The notes below the pieces were generated by a model, which had not been told where the DNA came from, did not search any database, and worked only from the letters and a program-made list of their open reading frames with translations. DNA of 64,000 nt from Ottelia alismoides (Eukaryota > Streptophyta > Magnoliopsida > Alismatales > Hydrocharitaceae): contig JAZKJV010002334.1 in NCBI GenBank assembly GCA_037367405.1, positions 1 to 64,000 on the forward strand, in the 5' to 3' direction. The translations under genes were made by a program, and so were the position numbers. The stretch's first letter is position 1. Each line of letters begins with the position of its first letter. Positions 57,411 through 64,000 of the stretch are shown here, piece after piece.

Positions 57411-57749
57411 GTTGCTGATAACCAATATACCCCCAATAGTATACTGAGTGATGGGAATTCAATTTGTATATCTCTCATTTGTTGTTTCTTTCCTTTCATT
57501 TTTGAAAATGTAGCGATTTCTATTTAACGTTGGACAGGAGCCCTTTAGGCAGTCCGTCTGCTGCACTTGCGTTAGTGATATAGGTGGATGATGCAACATT
57601 TGTTCGAGTTTCTGTCATCGGAATTGTGGTTGGTACCGGTGTTTTGCTTTTTTTTATAGGGATATTTGCACTCATAATTTTGAATGGTTTTGTAACTACA
57701 ATCATAACCTTGCGTAATCTTGAATTACATCCAGGATGTTCAATAGTGC
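57411..57749. other. Intergenic, nothing recognised
   Basis: AT-rich with a short T-run; no gene or named repeat. Confidence 0.5.
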
Positions 57750-57759
57750 TTAACTCTTA

Positions 57760-57973
57760 GTATGGCCTTAAATTTCGCCAAAATTTGGTCGAATTTCGGT
57801 TTCGGTAGGTGACCGAAATTCGGCCGTAATGGCTATATCGATCGAAATTTGGGGGGTCTAGTTCAAAAAACCACCGAAATGACCGAAATTTTGGTCGAAT
57901 TTCGATCGAAATTCGGCTGAAATTTCATTTCGGTTCCTCGCCGAAACGAAACCGAAATCCGACTTTTAAGGCC
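57760..57973. mobile_element. Small MITE built of TTTCGG/CCGAAA motifs
   Basis: The 10-base repeat TTAACTCTTA (57750-57759) and TTGACTCTTA (57974-57983) flanks 214 bases. The left end has GGCCTTAAATTTCG and the reversed right end GGCCTTAAAAGTCGG. The interior repeats GACCGAAATT and its complement many times. A 9-10-base duplication fits a Mutator-like MITE. Confidence 0.65.
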
Positions 57974-58179
57974 TTGACTCTTACACCAATAATATCTTGT
58001 TAACTTCCATCTAATTTTCCGTTAACTATGATGGTATCCGTCAAATATTTTACATTTTCACCCTTTATATTTCCATTACCTATAAATAAACCACTCTCCC
58101 TTCCTCCCCCTCCCTCCCACCTCCTCCAGCACCCATCTCTTCCCCTCCCCCTTGCCAACCACCACCTCTCCCCTCTCGC

Positions 58180-58660
58180 CAGGTCATCAATCTTCCCCTC
58201 CTTTGCTTCCATCTCCTTGAGGTGCGCACCCCAACATTCAGTGGAGGCAGAGTAGATAGTGGAGTCGGGGGCGATTGCGATGACATTGATCGCGTCGTCG
58301 TGGGCAGGGATGGAGTTGACGCAGTGGAATCATTTGTGAGGTGCCATATCTTCACAGTTTATCCCAAGAGGCGGGGTAGAGGAAATCTGCGTAGGCGGCG
58401 GGGGAGGAGACGATGTCAGCGTGGTCGATCCAGAGGAAGCGGTGGTGGTGGCGCACCTGGAAGTAGTTGCCGAGGAGGGGGAGCGGAGGAGGCGATCGGT
58501 GAAGGTATGGAGGGATGCGAGGAGGCAACATAGATGGAGGAATCGTAGGAGAGGGATGCGAGTAGTGACTTGGAGACAGAGGGGTTGTTGGGGAGAGGGA
58601 AAAGGAAAGAGGTCTTGTTGAAGGAAGGGGCATCACAGAAGGAGGAAGCGGAGGCAGAAG
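58180..58660 (-). pseudogene. WD40-repeat protein relic (JINGUBANG-like)
   Basis: On the minus strand, three frames in turn match a plant WD40 protein of the JINGUBANG type. The order is a Leu/Arg stretch before GNYFQVRHHHRFLWIDHAD (about 58,490-58,430), then a blade reading AYADFLYPASWDKL (to 58,352), then KIWHLTNDST in the next frame. INVIAIAPDSTIYSAS in a third frame follows near 58,300-58,240. The blade wording (LY..SWDK.LKIW) and the HAD motif are typical. Frameshifts and a stop at 58352 break it, and no intact start or other blades are found, so it is a truncated pseudogene or captured fragment. GC-rich composition marks its limits. Confidence 0.65.
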
Positions 58661-58831
58661 CCTCTTTTGATATCATGAGAGGAGTGCATATAAATACTTG
58701 GATCTTATTAACAACGAATTGGATGTTACTAAAAACAAATGGCTTGGATCATTCTTACTTTTCTCCCATCCCTAACCTCTTCCACACCTCCGTTCTCCCC
58801 CTTGTTGTTTCTCATCACAATCCACGATGGT

Positions 58832-58973
58832 TGTTGAAGGCAAAAGGGTAGTAATGGTATTTTGCCCTGTAATGGTGTATTCCCTCTAGTAAACCCTAAC
58901 CCTAAATTCTCTCTATAAAAGGAGGACTAAGGGGACTAATGATATATGGAAAACCTAATTGCCTTTCCTAACA
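58832..58973 (+). repeat. Short Copia-like LTR (142 bp)
   Basis: Begins TGTTGAAGG, ends CCTAACA and abuts a primer site. A telo-box-like AAACCCTAACCCTAA (58891-58905) lies 8 bases before a TATAAAA box (58914-58920). Confidence 0.7.
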
Positions 58974-59200
58974 TGGTATCAGAGCCCTAGGTCTCATCCT
59001 AGGGATCTGCGCTGCCTTTGGCCCCCCGTCTCTCTCCTCCCTCTCTCGGTCGCCGCTACCTCGCCCAACCTTCAACACCGCCCAGCCTCGCCCTCGCCCT
59101 CGCCCAGCCTCACACCGCCCAACCTCGTCCTCCTCCACTCATTTTTTTAATGAAGTCCTCCCTCACAGGTTGCTATCCTGACTTTTACTCGTAAGCTCCC
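58974..59200 (+). other. Copia primer binding site and leader
   Basis: TGGTATCAGAGCCCTAG (58974-58990) is the standard initiator-Met-tRNA primer site. Then a C-rich leader with CGCCCAGCCTCGCCCTCGCC-type repeats follows. No gag follows before the sequence changes, so the element is truncated. Confidence 0.75.
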
Positions 59201-60312
59201 AAAGGTCTGCTACCTCTTTTCAAGCAATGACACACTGATCTTTTTCCATTCTCATGGAAAGGCCTTCTTCCTTTGCTGCGGGGATGACTCGCGCCATCGA
59301 TTCCACCTCCTCGCAGCTGCAGTGATCCTTGTATGATTTGTTCAGGTCTCCCGTTGCTGTTGCAATGGCAGTCTGTTCCGTTGATCCCCCCTCTTTGTGG
59401 CTGTCGTGAACTTCACATGGTCACAAAAGGTCTACTGCTCCAACTAAATTTTTATTTAGAATCATGTTAGGAAGAATTCCAACTGATGAGGAGGTGGAGT
59501 TGCTCGTTTTATTTAGAATCATGCTAGGAAGAATTCCAACTGAATTTCTGTTTTGTATAGTTGCACTTAGAAGTACCAAATTTACCTTCTGCAGAAATTG
59601 AAGAGATGGGACTTCTTTTAAGGCTGTGAATTTTTTAAACAGAACAGTGAAGCATGCCTCCACCATAGGGATGAAGACATCAACATGTTGACCTTTTGTA
59701 ATGTCAGCATTCTACTACCTTTTCTTTTCACAACTCATCCACTACAATCAACTTGTTGAATCCCTAGTTTACAATCATCAGGGGGAACAAAAAAGAGACG
59801 TCACATGACCTCATTGTATTTTCAATAAGCTATTTACTTTACTAATTTTTATAACTACTTGAATCCTGAGTTGTCCCGTGACTCTAATTTCATAGTATAT
59901 CTTTTAACTAACAGATCAACCAAAAAAAAAGAAATTTCAAATATTGATTTTTTTACTTTACGTTTACTTTGATACGGTAGATAAAAAATTACTATCTTTT
60001 TCATACCCGTGAACATATTTATATTAATGAGATACTAATTTAAATATTAAATTATGGTATATAGTGGAAATGAAAGCTCCTTTCTCGCATTTGTCCTCTA
60101 GTGCATTGGCGAAACAACAGAAAGATGTTGAAAAGAGACGACAAAATTTGAATAACTCTTTGCATTTTAATGGTGCCCTACCAATATCAACTTTAGACAT
60201 GTGGTTGAACATCAAAGCATTGCAGCATTCTTTTACTATTCCTTTATACATATCGGAGAGTATCCTTTTCTTGATTTTAATTTTTGGAATAGAAGATCCA
60301 AGTTTACCGACA
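59201..60312. other. Intergenic; 57-bp direct repeat, no gene
   Basis: ATTTAGAATCATG(T/C)TAGGAAG with GAATTCCAACTGA occurs at about 59454 and 59511. The open frame 60064-60321 has no domain I know. The rest is AT-rich. Confidence 0.5.
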
Positions 60313-61175
60313 TCAAACTAGGTTCATCTCTTCACCCTGCTCACACTTACTATTGTTTAAGAAGGTATACTCGTAGTGATGTGCTATGCATGGAGCTTTT
60401 TGGCTATTGCAGTAAGTGCAAGGCTGATGGGGTTGACCACCCCCTCCCCTGCCACGGGTATCACACCCTCGGTACTGTGTAGAACTCCTTCTATCATGAG
60501 ATGCGACCATAACCGAGGAGGTCTGTGACTGCTGAGTAGTACCACCAGATGCTATAGGAAGCCTACTCAATCTACGATATGCCTCCTCCATTAGAGGTAT
60601 GGTGTCATCAATAAGGATCTGTGATCGAGCTGCCTCATATTCGGGATCAAGAGCTGCTAGAAAGACTCCAATTATCATCGAATCTATGTAAGCCTTAAGC
60701 TTTTCTGGCGAAGCAGTCAAGGGAATGAAACCATGAAGCTTCTCAAACATACCACTGAGATAAGTGTAAAGGGTGTGAAGATAACACCCATTCTACTTAG
60801 ATGTGGAGATATCATGATGAAGTCGCAGTATCTTCAACCCATTCTTCTCTTATGAGTAAGTAGTGGCGAAGATGTCCCACATCGCCTTCACTGTGAGCTG
60901 ACTCAGAATATCATTGGCTTTCTCCATGGACGCTGTCTTGGACAGCCAGACATACGCATATGCGTCATCTGCCTCCCACGAGGCATTAACCCCAGTCTTG
61001 TCGATTGGTTTGTCCTGCGTCAGAATGTGCTTCTTGTCGTTGCACTACATTAGGCTCATGAATTGCGTATCTCATAATTCATAATTAGTCCCATTCATCT
61101 TGATAGTGGATGCTGGACTTTTGAAGGCACCCGATGATGAGTTGTCGATTTGGAGTCGACCCTGATGTCTGACAT
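60313..61175 (-). pseudogene. Copia gag, broken N-terminal half
   Basis: The ATG at 61175 begins MSDI, as in the first copy (MSDN). Stops and shifts interrupt the first 140 codons. The last part is an open frame of 145 codons with MFEKLHGFIPLTASPEKLKA, then LAALDPEYEAARSQIL and an Arg/Gly-rich segment with a partial CCHC-like CTYC...H. Beyond the shared region it extends the gag seen at 59-502, which shows where that copy lost its frame. Confidence 0.75.
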
Positions 61176-61830
61176 TATGACGATAGCTACGAAGAATGTG
61201 GTTGTAGACAAAGACAGATGCATCTACACATACATACAAGAAGATGGTTGTGGATGTATACTCATACCATGACCTCTTCTATCCATTAGAGGCTTCTCTA
61301 GGTAAGTGTGGTTGTTTTAGATGATCAAACAACAATATAAAACCCAAAAATCAGATTGAATAGAGGATCCAATCGCTCTTGGAAGCAATTTTCAGACCTC
61401 AAGAGACGTTGAAGAGAACCTCTAAGGCACCACGAAGATTGCTACTTCTTATAAAGGGAAGAAAGACCCATTTGCGGTGGCGGCGCTGGGCGGCTGCCAC
61501 AGATGCTGTGATCTCACAGCGACAGCGATGGCAACCATAGTATTGTTGTTGAATCTGCTGTGCAGCACCACGACAGCGGCGGTGGCCTCTGGCGTCCGCT
61601 GCCGAACATGAGGGGAACAAGGCCCCCTAGGGTTTTGGTGGGAAACGACGGCTATGACACATGTTCCGGTCAAGGACTATCGCTTTGATATCATATGGAA
61701 AGGGAAAAAGAAATTATATCGTTCATTTCAACCCTAGAGCTCTCTTATATAGGAGAAAAGTTCTATGAGAAAATTACATAAAGAAGACAGAGGAATAAGA
61801 AATAAGAATGTGTTTGGTTGTCGACGATGA
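60313..61830 (-). mobile_element. Second Copia 5' fragment, related to the one at the window start
   Basis: On the minus strand, an LTR-like segment (about 61830 to 61695) has the same CTCCTATATAAGAGAGCTCTAGGGTT block as the LTR at 1210-1343, within a longer shared stretch. A decayed primer site (TATGATATCAAAGC), a leader and a gag start at 61175 follow. Gag is broken in its first half but open from 60750 to 60313. The pol region is absent, so the element ends inside gag. Confidence 0.75.
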
Positions 61831-63096
61831 TATGCGTAATTCATATGCTCATGGTACATTCATGTCTGAATCATGAAATGGGTTCGATTCTTATATAACT
61901 ATATCCATCTGTTCATTTCTCGTTTTTTCCTTTCAATTTGTGTCATTTATTCTTTTGCCAATGGAATTATTCAGATTAAAGCAAATTAATACGCGAATTG
62001 GTTTAGATTGAAGTACATTTGCATGTTCAAATGATGTCCATGCTACAAAGGAATCAAGTGCAACAATTTCAACCACGATCTTCTTCACCTATCCTATCTC
62101 ATTGCAGATTTAAAAAATATCGATTAAATCAAGACAAAAATCTAGTTAAGGCAGAAGGTTATATTGATGTCCAAGATGGAATATGGAATATAATAACTCT
62201 CTCTTATCTAAAAAACTGCTTGCATGGTTATTTTATAAACATTCTCTAATTGCTCTTACAGGAATAAAGTATTTGCGGATTCTTTGGTTGGGATGATGAC
62301 CATGGAAAGGTTGATGATCATGTGATAGATTTTGTGGAAATTGTGATAGGGAAGCTTAGCTCTATTGCAAAAAGAAATAAAATAGTCCAGACCTTCGAGG
62401 CAATAACGATATACTCGAAAATTTTGACAGTCTAGAATAAAGAATGTGCATTTGATAAGAACATAAGAAGCTATTGCGTTTTTGAATTTATTGTTGTACT
62501 TGCAGTTGTAAGTATCATACTAGTGTAACTAGGTACGACGCAGCTAGAACATAACGAGAAATTTCATCGAAGACATTTAGATCATTTTAATAGCTTCAAG
62601 CTAATCGTATCAAATATATGAATTGAAATTTATAAACAACAACTATACATTTCACACACATCATGCTCACATGAGTGACTACTCATACATTCTTGATTTT
62701 GCTAATGTTTGCATATTTGATGGATCACCTATCACTCATTCATTTTAAAGATAAAAAAATGTGTTGTATTAACATTATATGGCACACATATTTTATAAAC
62801 TAAGCACAAATATTTGATATCCACCATTAGGGCATGTGTGCATTATATGGCACTCTTAGTGTACGCATTCGATACTTTTGCCAACATGTAATACTCTTCT
62901 TACTAATTTCAGAAACTGCGAGGCCTGAATTACAATTTTCGCACACGATGGCGTAATTTGTGATAAAACTGTGAGACAAAAATGTGAGGTCAAGATGTAA
63001 GAAGAAAGAATATATACGAGAGAAATGCATATTAGAGTAGAGGATAAGGGTATACATGAAATGTCATGGTTAAGATCAATTTGTTATTATTTTTTG
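61831..63096. other. AT-rich intergenic DNA
   Basis: No frame above 76 codons with recognisable content and no named repeat. Confidence 0.5.
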
Positions 63097-63376
63097 CGTA
63101 AATTACAAAAAAGTCCCTAAATTATACACTTAATTTCAATGTAATTCCTGAACTTTAAAAAGTAACAATGTGGTACCCAACTTTCAAATTTATCTCAATG
63201 TGATCCCTGACTATTGAAATTTAAGGTTAAAATGACGAAATAATCAACTAAATTTCTATGTTGAAGGATCACATTGAGATAAATTGAAAGTTGAAGTACC
63301 ACATTGTTACTTTTTAAAATTCAGGTATGACATTGAAATCATGTGTATAGTTTAAAGAATTTTTTATAATTTACTC
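63097..63376. mobile_element. Foldback MITE, 280 bp
   Basis: Long inverted arms (from CGTAAATTACAAAAAAGTCC at the left to ATAATTTACTC at the right) pair over about 120 bases. They contain ATGTGGTAC...TTTATCTCAATGTGATCC on one side and its complement on the other. Flanks TTATTTTTTG (63087-63096) and TTATTTTTG (63377-63385) are a likely 9-10-base target duplication. Confidence 0.75.
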
Positions 63377-63385
63377 TTATTTTTG

Positions 63386-64000
63386 TATGTTGGTCGAGGA
63401 TAAAGGAGATAGGTGTCCTTTGAGACAGTTGACTCTCCCTACATCATTTTTTTGTAATTTTTTTTATTTTTTTTTGTAAAATATCACTATATGTATTTAT
63501 CTATATATCCTTTCAATATGTCATTTGAATTTCATTGGAAACAAAGACTCGTATGTCCTCTATCTTGACATGTAATTTTAATGAACTAAACATTATTATA
63601 ATCGATACGTTTAAGACGGATGCTACAAAAATATCTGTTTCGACGAAATTCGAATAACTAAAAGAATATATATAGACGAAATGATATATATGAAATAATA
63701 TTTTTTTTAAAAAAATACAGAGAGATAACAGACAGACCTTCGTAAAGCGAAACAAATGGACCACAGCCGCGCAGATTGCAATGAACACAGAGAGAGCACT
63801 AGCAATAAATCTACGGGACCGAGATAGGGGCATATGGGTCAAATCGCCCACCCGCCATCACCGCCTGGGGAACCAACGAACAGGCGAATATTACACAGAA
63901 GGGAGAAAAAAATCCCCCACAAGGGGCCTTACGGTAAATTCGCCCGCATCAGAAGTCACAGCGCAACCCTCGTCCATCTCTCCAATATATTTAAAAAGGG
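63386..64000. other. Window end; possible minus-strand first exon, weak
   Basis: A minus-strand frame from 63851 starts with a basic then hydrophobic stretch (RRFIASALSVFIAICAAVVH), like a signal anchor, and could splice at a GT near 63737. Other frames and the AT-rich text downstream give no support, and no domain is seen. A TATATTTAAAA-like box on the plus strand at about 63986 might instead start a gene to the right. Confidence 0.2.

Noticed and set aside
59045..59150. Pro/Ser-rich plus-strand frame after the Copia primer site
   Set aside because: Simple CGCCC repeat translation in an untranslated leader.
1..64000. CRISPR arrays, bacterial operons or phage genes
   Set aside because: No regularly spaced short direct repeats with unique spacers. 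Repeats present are transposon ends and tandem duplications, and the gene structure is eukaryotic.

Overview
This is nuclear DNA from a flowering plant. The evidence is plant-type retrotransposons (Athila Ty3/gypsy, Copia, L1 LINE), several plant MITE/hAT-type elements, and one spliced host gene with GT-AG introns and a GC-rich first exon. I cannot fix the species. The GC-rich first exon and strongly GC-rich LTR cores would fit a non-grass monocot or early-diverging lineage, but that is only an impression.

Region 1 (1-7.8 kb) is intergenic. It holds the 5' end of a Copia element on the minus strand, a probable tRNA-derived SINE, a foldback element rich in GAGCTC, a 1.36 kb non-autonomous hAT element with an 8-bp target duplication, and a nested hairpin element. 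Region 2 (7.8-33.2 kb) is dominated by one lineage of very large LTR retrotransposon. A solo LTR of 3.57 kb (7835-11403, TSD AATGC) lies upstream of a complete 19.6 kb Athila-clade element (13601-33214, TSD CTCTG) with LTRs of about 4.1 kb, a tRNA-Asp-type primer site, gag, protease, RT, RNase H and integrase regions, and a polypurine tract. Frameshifts and stops break its coding regions, so it is non-autonomous now. It landed in older LTR-like sequence (11409-13600).

Region 3 (33.2-40.6 kb) is AT-rich intergenic DNA with a Copia-like LTR, a hAT-like MITE and a 1 kb long-TIR element. Region 4 (40.6-57.4 kb) is the only intact host gene seen: a transmembrane nine (TM9SF/EMP70) protein of 639 residues in seven exons. 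Its first intron is 13.8 kb and is filled with a tandem segmental duplication, a 60-bp minisatellite, LTR-like copies and nested L1 and hAT-like insertions. The other five introns are about 80-120 bp.

Region 5 (57.4-64 kb) holds a small MITE, a decayed WD40 (JINGUBANG-like) gene relic, a short Copia LTR with a telo-box next to its TATA box, a second decayed Copia gag on the minus strand related to the one at the window start, and a foldback MITE.

I saw no CRISPR array, bacterial-type operon or clear new multi-gene system. The most unusual material is the structure of the giant-LTR Athila family (a GC-rich LTR core and an array of hairpin-plus-G-tract units in the 3' internal region) and the layered duplications in TM9 intron 1.
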